Notes: generated by a model from the sequence alone, not told the origin. A DNA stretch of 64,000 nt from Pseudorhodoferax sp. Leaf274 (GCF_001422445.1 NZ_LMNA01000030.1:328365-392364), one strand, 5' to 3'; counted from the first letter of the stretch, positions 14,847-24,211 are shown. Translations and numbers: made by a program.

Positions 14847-15659
14847 TCACGGCACCACGCGGCCCAGCCGCTGGGCCAGCGTGGCCTGCGAGAGTTCGCC
14901 GATGCGCGCGTCCACGAGCCGGCCCTCGCGGTCGAAGAAGTAGGTCGTCGGCAGCGCGCGGTGGCCGAAGGCCTGGCCCGCACTGGCCTTGGGGTCGAAC
15001 AGCACATGGTGCAGTTGCAGCTGCTGGCCGGCGAGGTACTGCAGCGCGCGCGCCGGGCTCTCGCCCTGGTTGGCGAAGACCACGTGCACGTCGGGCCGGC
15101 TCGCCTGCAGCTGCTGCAGCACCGGCATCTCGCGCCGGCAGGGCGGGCACCAGCTGGCCCACAGGTTCAGCACCACGGGCTTGCCGCGGAAGGAGCGCAG
15201 ATCCACCATGCTGCCGTCGACGGCCACCAGCTGCAGGGCCGGCAGGCTGCGCTGCTGCTGCACGGCGTGCCACTGCAGCGCCAGCGTGCCCAGCAGCCAC
15301 AGGCCCGTGGCCGCGGCCAGGGCGCGCAGCACCGGCTTGCGTTCGGGCCGGCGCACGGGCAGCAGCACGGCCGCGGCGATCCAGCCGCCGACGATGCCCG
15401 CCACCGGGCTCCAGCCACCGTCGCGGATGTCCAGCATGCCCAGCGGCGCGGCCAGGTAGGCCTCGCGGTAGCGCCAGACGAAGGCCAGCCGCGCGCAGAA
15501 CAGCGCGGCCAGCAGCACGGCCCACAGCCGCGGCTCGGCGTCCACGCCCAGCGGGCGCGCCAGGCGCTGGGCCAGCCAGGAGGCCAGCAGCGCGCTGGCC
15601 AGCACCAGCAGCAGTGCTGCCGGCAGAACCACCGGGCCCAGCTGCAGGCTCAGGTCCAT
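14847..15659 (-). CDS. TlpA-like thioredoxin with an Lgt-like membrane module
   Basis: 270 residues with two halves. The N-terminal half (about 1-125) has three or four transmembrane segments. It carries YLAAPLGMLDIRDGGWSPVAG-type residues that resemble the prolipoprotein diacylglyceryl transferase (Lgt) core, but the Lgt His of the HGG motif is absent. The C-terminal half (about 130-270) is a TlpA/ResA thioredoxin with the redox motif WCPPC (Trp170, Cys171, Cys174) and the cis-proline region LPTTYFFDREG. It probably works as a periplasmic thiol-disulfide reductase, for example in cytochrome c or lipoprotein maturation. Its start overlaps the end of the CoA-transferase gene by 10 bp, so translation is probably coupled. 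Confidence 0.85.
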   Translation of the reverse strand: MDLSLQLGPVVLPAALLLVLASALLASWLAQRLARPLGVDAEPRLWAVLLAALFCARLAFVWRYREAYLAAPLGMLDIRDGGWSPVAGIVGGWIAAAVLLPVRRPERKPVLRALAAATGLWLLGTLALQWHAVQQQRSLPALQLVAVDGSMVDLRSFRGKPVVLNLWASWCPPCRREMPVLQQLQASRPDVHVVFANQGESPARALQYLAGQQLQLHHVLFDPKASAGQAFGHRALPTTYFFDREGRLVDARIGELSQATLAQRLGRVVP

Positions 15660-17029
15660 GCGGGCGGATGGCTGCCGGGCGGCATGGACGCGTGGCGGTA
15701 GCCGACGGTGGCACGGCCCAGCCGCATGGCCGGGCGCACGGCGCTGAGCAGGCCGAAGCCCGATGCGCTCGTCTCCAGGAAGGGCGCGCGGTCGGGCATG
15801 GGCGCCTGCAGGCCGCCGGCGATGCGGCCCAGGCCGCGCAGCCAGTGCGCGGTCTGCGCCAGCGAGACCTGCACATGCCAGCTGCCGCCTTCGCGCTGCT
15901 GGCGCCACAGCGCGGCCGCGGCGCCGAAGGCCATCAGGAAGCCGGTCGCCTCGTCCAGGATCTGCATGGGCATGGGGCGCGGCTTGCCGTCGCCCGCCGC
16001 CTCGCCCTCGGCGTGGTTGAAGCCCATGGCCGTCTGCAGCAGCGAGTCGAAGCCGCGCCGCGCCGCCCACGGGCCCTGGGCGCCGTAGGCCGTCAGCGAG
16101 ACGCAGACCAGGCCGGGGCGCAGCGCGGCCAATGCCTCGGGGCCGTAGCCCAGCGCGGCCAGGCCGCCGGGCCGGTAGCCCTGCGAGAACACATGGGCCT
16201 GGCGGACCAGGGCGCTCAGCTGGGCCCGGCCCGCATCGGTGCGCAGGTCCACCAGGGCCGAGCGCTTGCCCTGGCTGGTGTCGGCGATGGCGGCGATGTT
16301 GGGCAGGTTCGGGCTGTTGACGAGCAGCACGTCGGCGCCCAGCGCGGCCAGCGCGCGGCCGCCCACCGGGCCGGCCAGGATGCGTGTCAGGTCCAGCACG
16401 CGCACGCCGTCCAGCGGCGGCGCGTCCGCCGCCAGGGGCGCCAGCGCCAGCGGCGGCGCATCGCCGATGCGGGTGAGCGTCAGCAGCGGCTGGGCGGCGA
16501 CGGCCTGCGCCTGCGGCGTGGCGTCCCACTGCGCGAAGCTGCGCAGCGCGGTGGCCACCAGGCCGCGTTCGGCCGTGGCCTGCTCGAAGTCCAGCGCGCG
16601 CCAGCCCAGCAACGCGCGCTCGGCATCGCTGCGCTGCGCGGTGGCCGGCTCCAGGCCCAGCAGGCGCAGCGCACCCTCGCGGTGGTGGGCGAAGTTGGCG
16701 TGCAGGCGCACGTGCCCGTCGGCGCAGCGGTACAGGCCCGAGAACGCATCCCACAGGTCTGGCGCCTGGCCGTCCAGGCTGAACCAGCCCGTGCATTCGA
16801 CGGCGGCGTGCGCCATGTCCACGGCCACGCGCTGGCGTGGCGCGCCGCGCGCGTGGCCCAACTCGGCCGCGGCCAGCGCCGCGGCGGCCATGCTGGCCTG
16901 GGCGGCCGTGCCCACGGCGAAGGAAGAGGGCACGGCCGGGTCGTGGCCCGTCAATGCCAGTTCGGCCAGCGCGGCCTCGGGCAGGCCGGCCAGGGCCCAG
17001 ATCGCGGCGACGGTGGGGGTGTTGTCCAT
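15650..17029 (-). CDS. CaiB/BaiF (family III) CoA-transferase
   Basis: 459-residue family III CoA-transferase, which moves CoA between carboxylic acids without forming a long-lived acyl-enzyme ping-pong intermediate. The Rossmann-like core begins at LDGVRVLDLTRILAGPVGGR (about 205), followed by LGADVLLV, GKRSALVDLRTDAGR and AQGPWAARRGFDSLLQTAMG. The Asp in GFD is the likely catalytic residue of the family. The N-terminal 200 residues are a diverged half of the fold, as in two-domain members. The substrate is unknown. The start is the ATG at 17029 (MDNTPTV); an in-frame ATG at 17035 would add two residues. It overlaps the next gene by 10 bp. Confidence 0.9.
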   Translation of the reverse strand: MDNTPTVAAIWALAGLPEAALAELALTGHDPAVPSSFAVGTAAQASMAAAALAAAELGHARGAPRQRVAVDMAHAAVECTGWFSLDGQAPDLWDAFSGLYRCADGHVRLHANFAHHREGALRLLGLEPATAQRSDAERALLGWRALDFEQATAERGLVATALRSFAQWDATPQAQAVAAQPLLTLTRIGDAPPLALAPLAADAPPLDGVRVLDLTRILAGPVGGRALAALGADVLLVNSPNLPNIAAIADTSQGKRSALVDLRTDAGRAQLSALVRQAHVFSQGYRPGGLAALGYGPEALAALRPGLVCVSLTAYGAQGPWAARRGFDSLLQTAMGFNHAEGEAAGDGKPRPMPMQILDEATGFLMAFGAAAALWRQQREGGSWHVQVSLAQTAHWLRGLGRIAGGLQAPMPDRAPFLETSASGFGLLSAVRPAMRLGRATVGYRHASMPPGSHPPAWT

Positions 17030-17138
17030 GGTCATCTCGGTTCCATCGGGCTGGCGTACCGGCGGCAGTGCACGCCGCCGCCGCCGCGGCGGCGGCATCG
17101 GCGGGCGGCGCGGCGCGGGGCAGCCAGGCGGCGTGGTC

Positions 17139-17858
17139 TCACAGTGCGCGCCGCAGGGCGGCGAAGAAGAGTTCGGACTGCAGCCGTTCGCCCAGCGTCT
17201 GCGCGCACACGCGCGCCACGAGTTGCGGGTCGGCGCGGCGCAGCGGCCGGCCGGTCGACTGCGCCAGCACCTGGGCCATGCACGCGCGCTCCAGGTAGTA
17301 CAGGTCGTCGTAGGCGTGGTCGATGCGCGCGCCGCAGACCACCACGCCGTGGTTGGCGAGGAAGGCGACGTCGGCGCCCTGCATGGCGCGCGCGATGCGT
17401 TCGCCTTCGGCACTGTCCAGCGCCAGGCCGTTGTAGGCGGGGTCGAGCGCGACGCGGCCGTGGAAGCGCATGGCGTTCTGCGAAAGGCAGCTGTCCAGCA
17501 TGCCGTCCTCGGTCAGCGCCAATGCGGTGGCATAGGGCATGTGGGTGTGCAGCACCACGGCCTGGCCGCACAGGCGGTGGATGGCCGCGTGGATGAACAT
17601 GGCGGTGGGCTCCACCGCGTGGCGGCCGGCCAGGCGCTCGCCATGGGTGTCGACCATCACCACGTCGTCGGCCTGCACCTCCGACCACAGCAGGCCGCGC
17701 GGGTTGAGCAGGAAGCGGCCGCTGCCATCGGGCAGCTCCACGCTGAAGTGGTTGCAGACGCCTTCGGCCAGCCCGTGGTGGGCGGCCGCGCGCAGGGCCA
17801 GCGCCAGGTCTTCGCGCAGCGTGGCGATGGCGGGGCTGTTGAAATCGTGGGAATGCAT
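17139..17858 (-). CDS. Class II aldolase/adducin family protein
   Basis: 239-residue member of the class II aldolase/adducin (AraD/FucA-like) family. The zinc ligands are visible in HTHMPYA (about 104-110) and NHGVVVCG (about 167). The DGSGRFLLNPRG loop and the EPTAMFIHAAIHR helix are also typical. Members include L-fuculose-phosphate aldolase, ribulose-phosphate epimerase and decarboxylases; the exact substrate is unknown. A good ribosome site (GGAGTCCTCC) precedes the ATG at 17858, and no gene overlaps it upstream, so this is probably the first gene of the unit leading to the CoA-transferase (109 bp gap). Together with the HpaI aldolase it suggests a small catabolic block. Confidence 0.88.
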   Translation of the reverse strand: MHSHDFNSPAIATLREDLALALRAAAHHGLAEGVCNHFSVELPDGSGRFLLNPRGLLWSEVQADDVVMVDTHGERLAGRHAVEPTAMFIHAAIHRLCGQAVVLHTHMPYATALALTEDGMLDSCLSQNAMRFHGRVALDPAYNGLALDSAEGERIARAMQGADVAFLANHGVVVCGARIDHAYDDLYYLERACMAQVLAQSTGRPLRRADPQLVARVCAQTLGERLQSELFFAALRRAL

Positions 17859-18007
17859 GGGAGGACTCCGGAAGGGGGGCGCCAACCATTCTTGCAGGGC
17901 TGCGGCCAGGCTGCCGAACGGCCGGCGCCCTCCACGCGGATGGCCTGTCGTCCGACATGCCCGCCGCACACGGCCGCCCCAGACTTGCGCAACCACCGGA
18001 GGCCGCC

Positions 18008-18244
18008 ATGAACATCCGCGAGAAACTGCAGCAGCTCAGCATCTACGTGCCCGAAGCGGCACAGCGCTACCGCGCCGGCAAGGGTTGCCTGGTCTGGCTG
18101 CCCGCCGAGGCAGAGGACGGCTCGCCCGCCCTGTTCCTGATGCCCGTCACGCGCGAGCAGTACGAAGGGCTGATGGCCGCCGGCCTCATCGGCGACGGTG
18201 GCTGGCATGTCGAGCAACCCTATGTCGAACCGCTGGCGCGCTGA
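18008..18244 (+). CDS. Small hypothetical protein
   Basis: 78-residue soluble protein of unknown function, MNIREKLQQLSIYVPEAAQR at the start and VEQPYVEPLAR at the end. It has no signal peptide, membrane segment or known motif. It is supported by codon usage like its neighbours and by a GGAGG ribosome site (CCGGAGGCCGCC) just before the ATG at 18008. It overlaps the start of the following lipoprotein gene. Confidence 0.7.
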   Translation: MNIREKLQQLSIYVPEAAQRYRAGKGCLVWLPAEAEDGSPALFLMPVTREQYEGLMAAGLIGDGGWHVEQPYVEPLAR

Positions 18245-18596
18245 GCCAGCCTCGGGCGGCGCTGCCAAGGCGCGCCGCACGCTGGCCGCGGCCCTGGCCA
18301 CGCTGGCGCTGGCCGGCTGCGGCAGCTGGAACAAGCCCGGCGGCACGGCCGACCAGCTGGAGGCCGACAAGGCCGCCTGCGGCGCCGAAGCCGGCAAGGC
18401 CTGGCCGCCGCGCACCATGGCCATGCCGAGCTGGCCGACCGAAGCGGACCGCAAGTGCACCGACATCTATGGCCAGGGGCCGTGCACGCCGCTGGTGCAG
18501 CCGCCCGGCACGTCCACCGACCTGAACGCGGGCGCGCGCAGCGCGGCCTATGACCGCTGCCTGCAGTCCAGGGGCTACACCTTCTCCGCCAGGTGA
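18222..18596 (+). CDS. Small lipoprotein
   Basis: 124-residue predicted outer-membrane lipoprotein. A basic N-terminus (KARR) is followed by a hydrophobic run and the lipobox LAGC, with the acylated Cys at residue 33 when counted from the ATG at 18222. An ATG at 18207 would add five residues. The mature part has four further Cys (QLEADKAACGAEAG, KCTDIYGQGPC, YDRCLQSRG), probably forming two disulfides, and ends in YTFSAR. The pattern resembles the small Comamonadaceae lipoproteins with a CLQSRGY tail; function is unknown. It overlaps the end of the preceding small gene in another frame, so the two are probably translated together. Confidence 0.7.
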   Translation: MSNRWRAEPASGGAAKARRTLAAALATLALAGCGSWNKPGGTADQLEADKAACGAEAGKAWPPRTMAMPSWPTEADRKCTDIYGQGPCTPLVQPPGTSTDLNAGARSAAYDRCLQSRGYTFSAR

Positions 18597-18634
18597 ATGG
18601 CCATGGGTGAGGAGCGACATGGCGGTGGCCGGCT

Positions 18635-20875
18635 TCAGGCAGCGACCGCCCTGCGCTGGCAGGCTTCCTCGAGCGCCGCGAACAGCGCACCGGTCTCGTA
18701 GGGCTTGCGCAGCACGGTGGCCTGGAACTCCTGCAGGTTCTCGGCGTAGCCCGTGCTGACGACGATGGCGATCCCCGGCCGCCGGGCCGCACACCAGCGC
18801 GCGAGGTCGATGCCGTTCATGCGGCCTGGCATCACCACGTCGGTGAACAGGATGTCGAACGCGCTGCCGCCCTGCAGCACCAGCAGCGCCTCATCGGCCG
18901 TGCCGCAATGGCGCACGGCACAGCCTTCCTCCTCCAGCGCCGCGGCCACCATGGCCGAGACCAGCTGGTCGTCCTCGACCATCAGGATGCGCACGCCCGC
19001 CATCGGCGATGCGGGTGCCGGCGCCGGCAGCGCAGGCGCGGCCACGGTGCCGGCCTGCGCGGTGGCCACGGGCAGGTACATGCGGATGCGCGTGCCCACG
19101 CCGAGCGCGCTGGCCAGCACGGTGTCGCCGCCCGACTGCCTGGCGAAGGCGTGCACCTGTGCCAGGCCGATGCCGCTGCCCGAGCCGACCGGCTTGGTCG
19201 TGAAGTAGGGCTCGAACGCGCGGGCCTGGATCTCGTCGCTCATGCCGGTGCCGGTGTCGGCCACCTCCACGCGCACGAAGCGCCCGGGGCCCAGGTGCGC
19301 GGTCTCCGCCGCCTGGGCTTCCTGCGCGGCGATGCCGATGCGGCCGCCGGCCGGCATGGCGTCGCGCGCGTTGAAGACGAGGTTGAGCAGCGCCATCTCG
19401 AACTGCACCGGGTCCACGTGCACCGCGGGCAGCGCGGGCGCCAGCGCGGTTTCCAGCACGATGGCCTCGCCCACGGCGGTGCGCGTGAGTTCCTGGCTCT
19501 TGAGCACCACGTCCTCGATGCTGACGGCGCTGGGCTCGAGCAGCTGCACGCGGCCGAAGGTCATCAGCTGCTTGACGAGGTCGCGCGCCTTGGCCACCGC
19601 GCGCACGGCCCCGTCCAGCGTGCGCCGCTCCGGGCCATCGGTCACGCGGCGCAGCAGCAGGTGGTGCGCGGTGACGATGGTCTGCAGCAGGTTGTTGAAG
19701 TCGTGCGCGACGCCGGCCGTCAGGCGGCCCACCAGTTCGAGCTTCTGGCTTTGCAGCAGCTTGGCCTGGGCGTCTTGGGCGTGCGCGACGGCTTCGCCGA
19801 CCCGGCGCTCCAGCGTGGCGTTGGATTGCTGGGCCTTGACGCCGGCCTCGTGCAGGGCCGCGCCGACCTGGTCCACCTCCAGCACGCCCGTGCGCAGGCG
19901 CGGCGGCACGCGGTTGTGGGCCAGCTCGCGGGCCGCGCCCTGCAGCGCGTCGACCGTGCGGCCGATCCTGCGCATGCCGGCCATCGCCAGGATGAAGCCG
20001 AACGCCAGCAGTGCGGCGGCGGCGCCCACGGCCTTGGCCGAGGCCTGCTGGGCCGCGGCGTCGAGCGCGCTCATCGGCACGGACACCGTGACGGACCAGC
20101 CGTAGGCGTTCGGCGGCGACAGGTAGGTCATCGACCGCACGCCGTCCAGCGTGGTGGACTCGGCAAAACCGGTGCCGCCAGACAGGATGCGCTGCTTGAA
20201 CGCGGGCGAGGCCGACATGCCGAACCACTTTTCCGGGTCGCGGCTGCGCGCCATGATGCGTTGCTCGCTGTCGACGACGGCCGTGAGCGCCTTGAACGGG
20301 CCCGGGCTGGCGTCCAGCGTCTGCTGCAGCACCGAGGGCTGGAACGCCACGCCCACGTTGTAGTGTTGCGGCGCCATGCCCGGCACCGGCACGAAGACGG
20401 TGATGGCCGGGGTCTTGGCCACCGGTGCGTGGGCCACGAAGACGGTCTGCGGCCCGGTCTCGGCGAGCGGCAGCGGCTTGACGCGTGCCACCGGCGGGGC
20501 CGGGTAGGGCGCCTTGGTGTTGAGGATCTGCGCGCCCGTGTCGACCAGCAGCGCCCAGGAGTCCGCGCCTGCCGTGGCGCTGCGGGCCTCTTCGTGAAAG
20601 CGCATGAAGTCGCCGCGGCGCGCGTCGCTGGACGACGCCAGCGCCTGCGCCAGCACCACGCGCCGGTCCAGTTCGCGTTCCATCGTGGTGGCCACGCGCA
20701 GGCCGTACTCCTGCACCTGCCTGCGCGTGCCGGCCAGCTGTTCCTGGTGCGTGTTCCAGGTGAGCATGCCGAAGCCGACGGCGGCCGGCAGCCAGACCGC
20801 GAAGACCAACAGCAGAAGGCGCTTTCGGATGCTCATCTCTTGCATGGAGCCGATGTCTTTTCGAGCGGTCCGCAT
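18635..20875 (-). CDS. Hybrid sensor histidine kinase with Cache sensor and receiver
   Basis: 746-residue membrane hybrid kinase. A transmembrane helix (about 18-38) and a second near 283-300 enclose a periplasmic dCache-type sensor (about 40-280). A short linker replaces a clear HAMP and is followed by a coiled segment (about 340-375). HisKA has the phospho-accepting His391 in GVAHDFNNLLQ, the HisKA type seen in NtrB-like kinases. The HATPase domain (about 480-605) has NARDAMPAGG, VADTGTGM and GSGSGIGL. A C-terminal receiver (about 626-745) has acidic EDD and phospho-Asp679 in FTDVVMPG. A start at 20845 (MQEMSIRKR) is equally possible. No partner response regulator is adjacent, so the output is unknown. 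Confidence 0.92.
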   Translation of the reverse strand: MRTARKDIGSMQEMSIRKRLLLLVFAVWLPAAVGFGMLTWNTHQEQLAGTRRQVQEYGLRVATTMERELDRRVVLAQALASSSDARRGDFMRFHEEARSATAGADSWALLVDTGAQILNTKAPYPAPPVARVKPLPLAETGPQTVFVAHAPVAKTPAITVFVPVPGMAPQHYNVGVAFQPSVLQQTLDASPGPFKALTAVVDSEQRIMARSRDPEKWFGMSASPAFKQRILSGGTGFAESTTLDGVRSMTYLSPPNAYGWSVTVSVPMSALDAAAQQASAKAVGAAAALLAFGFILAMAGMRRIGRTVDALQGAARELAHNRVPPRLRTGVLEVDQVGAALHEAGVKAQQSNATLERRVGEAVAHAQDAQAKLLQSQKLELVGRLTAGVAHDFNNLLQTIVTAHHLLLRRVTDGPERRTLDGAVRAVAKARDLVKQLMTFGRVQLLEPSAVSIEDVVLKSQELTRTAVGEAIVLETALAPALPAVHVDPVQFEMALLNLVFNARDAMPAGGRIGIAAQEAQAAETAHLGPGRFVRVEVADTGTGMSDEIQARAFEPYFTTKPVGSGSGIGLAQVHAFARQSGGDTVLASALGVGTRIRMYLPVATAQAGTVAAPALPAPAPASPMAGVRILMVEDDQLVSAMVAAALEEEGCAVRHCGTADEALLVLQGGSAFDILFTDVVMPGRMNGIDLARWCAARRPGIAIVVSTGYAENLQEFQATVLRKPYETGALFAALEEACQRRAVAA

Positions 20876-20949
20876 TATGGGAGGTTTGCGGTCCGTCCGG
20901 TCCGACCGGCCCGGCGATGCATCCGGCGCCGCAGCGCTGCGGCGGCGGA

Positions 20950-21135
20950 TCAGACCGCCATGCTGCCGTAGACCAGCACCAGCAGCGCGGTGAAGGCCAG
21001 CGGCAGCACGCGGCCGGCGCGGCTGGCCTGCACGGCCGCATGCCAGTGCTGCGGCGCCCAGACCCAGGCGCTCGTGGCGCAGAGCAAGGCCAGGAAGGCA
21101 ACGACTTGCCAGGGCATCATGGGCATCCAGGGCAT
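20950..21135 (-). CDS. Small membrane protein, hypothetical
   Basis: 61 residues with two hydrophobic segments: VVAFLALLCATSAWVWA (about 10-27) and VLPLAFTALLVLVYGSMAV (about 43-61). No family is recognised. It lies just before the kinase gene on the same strand with a 74-bp gap and could be part of the same transcript. The start at 21135 is the first of several Met codons (MPWMPMMPW). Support is the membrane pattern and position only. Confidence 0.5.
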   Translation of the reverse strand: MPWMPMMPWQVVAFLALLCATSAWVWAPQHWHAAVQASRAGRVLPLAFTALLVLVYGSMAV

Positions 21136-21146
21136 GGCGTCGGCAC

Positions 21147-21353
21147 TCAGGCGGGCAGGGGCTGCTCGGCGCGCTGCAGCGGGCGCGTTTCGAGCCAGTG
21201 GCTGTCGGGCCCGTACGTGGCCAGGGCTTCGGCCAGCCGCGCCTTGAGGAACCAGCGGTTCATCTGGGACGCCTCCATCCATTGGCAATCGAAGCGCCGT
21301 CCGCCGGTGGCGGGTGCTGCTTGCGCAGCGCTTGAGATGCGGATTTGTTGCAT
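21147..21353 (-). CDS. Hypothetical protein
   Basis: 68-residue protein, MQQIRISSAAQAAPATGGRR at the start, with CQWMEASQMNRWFLKARLAEALATYGPDSHWLE. No motif is recognised. The start at 21353 opens just after AT-richer DNA that also lies upstream of polB on the other strand, so it may have its own promoter. Eleven bp separate it from the small membrane protein gene. Codon usage is normal for the region, which is the main support. Confidence 0.5.
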   Translation of the reverse strand: MQQIRISSAAQAAPATGGRRFDCQWMEASQMNRWFLKARLAEALATYGPDSHWLETRPLQRAEQPLPA

Positions 21354-21627
21354 GGTGTGTCGAGCGTAACGACGCTGTGACAGATTGCGGTGTGCGCCGT
21401 GTCCGATGCAAAAGTAGGACAGCGCCCACACGTGGGCGCCAGCGCCTGCTGCCTGTTTCGCGGGCACCGCGTCGCGGCCCGCGCCAGGCAAGGCTTTCGC
21501 CGGGTTGCCGGCGAGTTCTCCACAGGCTTGCCCACGCGCGCCAGGGACAAGTCGGCCGCCGCAACCGCCCGGCGAGAATCGGCCGGACCAACCCCAGCGT
21601 CAGCGCTGACCCGATCCGCAGGCTTTC
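21354..21627. promoter_or_regulatory. Divergent intergenic region upstream of polB, with an inverted repeat
   Basis: 274 bp between a minus-strand small gene and polB. It contains the inverted repeat GCGCCCAC-AC-GTGGGCGC at 21422-21439. I looked for a LexA box because polB is often SOS-controlled, but saw no convincing CTGT-N8-ACAG. Promoters for both sides are assumed from position. Confidence 0.35.
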
Positions 21628-24018
21628 GTGGCGTCCACCGAACTCAAGGGCTTCATCCTCACGCGCCATTGGCGCGACACGCCCGACGGCACCGACCTCG
21701 AATACTGGCTGGCCACCGATGCGGGCCCCAGGAGGCTGCTGCTGCGCGCGCAGACCTCGGTCGCGTTCGTGGCCGCCCGGTACCGGGCGGCGGTCGAGGC
21801 CCGGCTCGCCGCCATGCCTGGCCTGGCGCTGCGCGTGCTCGACCTGCGGTCGTTCGGCCAGGAGCCCGTGCTGGGCGTGTACGCGCGCCAGTTCCGCCTG
21901 CTCGGCAAGCTGGCGCGCGCGCTGCAGCCCCTGGGCATCGCGCTGTACGAGGCGGACGTGCGCCCGCACGACCGCCACCTGATGGAGCGCTTCATCACCG
22001 CGGGCGTGGTGGTCGAAGGCGGGCAGCACGATGGCGCGGACATCGTCGACGGCCGCCTGCGGCCGGCGCCGGACTACCGGCCGTCGTTGAAGGTGGTGTC
22101 CCTGGACATCGAGACCAGCGCGACCGAGGAGCTGTATTCCATCGCGCTGGACGGCACGGGCACGCGCACGGTCCTCATGCTCGGCGAGGCGCCGGCCCAA
22201 GCGCCCGCACCGGCCACGCCGGCCGGCCCGCTGGACTTCGCGCTGGTCTACTGCGCCAGCCGCCAGCAGATGCTGGAGCGGCTCAACGCCTGGTTCGCGG
22301 CGCACGACCCCGATGTCGTCATCGGCTGGAACGTGGTGCAGTTCGACCTGCGGGTGCTGCAGAAGACGGCCGATGCCTGCGGCGTGCCGCTGCTGCCCGG
22401 CCGCGGGCGCCAGCCCATCGCCTGGCGCACCCACCCGGGCCAGCAGGGCTACCTGTTCGCGCCCATGCCCGGGCGGGTGGTGATCGACGGCATCGAGGCG
22501 CTGCGGGCCGCGGTGTGGAGCTTTCCATCCTTCAGCCTGGAAGCCGTTTCGCAGGCGCTGCTGGGCGAGGGCAAGGACATCGGCGACGCCTACGACAAGA
22601 TGGCCGAGATCGAGCGCCGCTACCGGGAGGACAAGCCGGCCCTGGCGCGCTACAACATCCAGGACTGCGCACTCGTGCTGCGCATCTTCGAGAAGGCCGC
22701 GCTGCTGCAGTTCGTGCTGGAGCGGGCCCAGACCACGGGCCTGCAGGCCGACCATTTCGGCGGCTCCATCGCCGCCTTCAGCCACCACTACCTGCCGCGC
22801 ATGCACCGGCTGGGCTATGTGGCGCCCAACGTGGGCGAGATCGCCGCCAAGGCCTACCCGGGCGGCTACGTGATGGACTCGCGGCCGGGGTTCTACGACA
22901 GCGTCGTGGTGCTGGACTACAAGAGCCTGTACCCCTCCATCATCCGCACCTTCCTGGTCGATCCGGTGGGCCTCGTGGAGGGCATGCAGGCCAGCGACCC
23001 GGCCGCGCTGGTGCAGGGGCCACAGGGCACCGCCTTCTCGCGCGAGCGGCACTGCCTGCCGGAGATCGTCACCACGCTCTGGCACGCGCGCGACGAGGCC
23101 AAGCGCACGGGCAACGCAGCCCTGTCGCAGGCGCTCAAGCTGCTCATGAACTCCTTTGCGGGCGTGCTGGGCGCGTCCGAGTGCCGCTTCTTCAATCCCC
23201 GGCTGGTGTCGGCCGTGACGCTGCGCGGCCACGAGATGATGAAGCGCACGCGCGACTTCGTGGAGCAGCGCGGCTACCAGGCCATCTACGGCGACACCGA
23301 TTCCATCTTCGTCTGGCTCGGGCGCCCGCACGGCAACGCCGAGGCGCACGCCGTCGCGGCCGGCCTGGTGCGCGACATCAACGCCTGGTGGACGCGCGAG
23401 CTGCGCGACGGGCAAGGACTGCAGAACTTCCTGGAGATCGAGTTCGACACCCACTACGCCAAGTTCTTCATGCCCACCATCCGCGGTTCGGACGTGGGCA
23501 GCAAGAAGCGCTATGCGGGCCTGAGCGTCGATGCCCAGGGCCGGGAGGAGATGGTCTACCGCGGCCTGGAGATGGCACGCAGCGACTGGACGCCGCTGGC
23601 GCGCCAGTTCCAGCAGGGCCTGCTGTCGCGCATCTTCCGGGGCGAGCCCTACCGGGACTTCGTCAGCGACTATGCGCAGGCGACGCTGGCCGGCGAGATG
23701 GATGCGCTGCTGGTCTACCGCAAGCGCCTGCGCCACCGGCTCGATGCCTACCAGGTCAACGTGCCGCCGCAGGTGCGTGCCGCGCGCCTTGCCGACGAAC
23801 ACAACCTGCGGCTGAACCGGCCCCGGCAGTACCAGCACGGCGGCTGGATCCGCTACGTGATGACCCACAGCGGGCCGGAACCGATGGAGGCGCGCCGCTC
23901 GCGCATCGACCACGGGCACTACCTGGTCAAGCAGCTGCTGCCGATCGCCAACGCCATCCTGCAGCCCATGGGCGACAGCTTCGAGGCCCTCACGACCGGG
24001 CAGAAGCCGCTCTTCTAG
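21628..24018 (+). CDS. polB: DNA polymerase II
   Basis: 796-residue family B DNA polymerase with 3'-5' proofreading, used in SOS repair and replication restart. The exonuclease site ExoI has Asp160 and Glu162 in SLDIETS. ExoII lies in GWNVVQFDL, and ExoIII carries YNIQDCALV. The polymerase motifs are A (DYKSLYPSIIRTF), B (KLLMNSFAGVLG) and C (YGDTDS, Asp556 and Asp558), followed by KKRYAG. The length is close to the 783 residues of E. coli Pol II. The start is a GTG at 21628 (MASTELKGFILTRHW). No partner genes are adjacent. The large antisense frame over this gene is a compositional artefact. Confidence 0.96.
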   Translation: MASTELKGFILTRHWRDTPDGTDLEYWLATDAGPRRLLLRAQTSVAFVAARYRAAVEARLAAMPGLALRVLDLRSFGQEPVLGVYARQFRLLGKLARALQPLGIALYEADVRPHDRHLMERFITAGVVVEGGQHDGADIVDGRLRPAPDYRPSLKVVSLDIETSATEELYSIALDGTGTRTVLMLGEAPAQAPAPATPAGPLDFALVYCASRQQMLERLNAWFAAHDPDVVIGWNVVQFDLRVLQKTADACGVPLLPGRGRQPIAWRTHPGQQGYLFAPMPGRVVIDGIEALRAAVWSFPSFSLEAVSQALLGEGKDIGDAYDKMAEIERRYREDKPALARYNIQDCALVLRIFEKAALLQFVLERAQTTGLQADHFGGSIAAFSHHYLPRMHRLGYVAPNVGEIAAKAYPGGYVMDSRPGFYDSVVVLDYKSLYPSIIRTFLVDPVGLVEGMQASDPAALVQGPQGTAFSRERHCLPEIVTTLWHARDEAKRTGNAALSQALKLLMNSFAGVLGASECRFFNPRLVSAVTLRGHEMMKRTRDFVEQRGYQAIYGDTDSIFVWLGRPHGNAEAHAVAAGLVRDINAWWTRELRDGQGLQNFLEIEFDTHYAKFFMPTIRGSDVGSKKRYAGLSVDAQGREEMVYRGLEMARSDWTPLARQFQQGLLSRIFRGEPYRDFVSDYAQATLAGEMDALLVYRKRLRHRLDAYQVNVPPQVRAARLADEHNLRLNRPRQYQHGGWIRYVMTHSGPEPMEARRSRIDHGHYLVKQLLPIANAILQPMGDSFEALTTGQKPLF

Positions 24019-24211
24019 CCTTGGGGCGGGGTCGCCTTGACTTCCGCCCTTGTGCGCCAGCGCTGACGTGGGTACCCGTTGGCTGCCGACGGGCCCGGCC
24101 CTGGCCACACCGAACACTGGGCTGGCCGGTCGCCGCAGGGCGACCAGCACCTTCAGGATCGCACCGGCCTTTGTGCTGCGTGCACGTTCTCCACCAAGAC
24201 AGGAAACCAAC

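Noticed and set aside
21354..21627. LexA (SOS) box upstream of polB.
   Set aside because: No CTGT-N8-ACAG-like site was convincing; a short CTGTGACAG lacks the required spacing.
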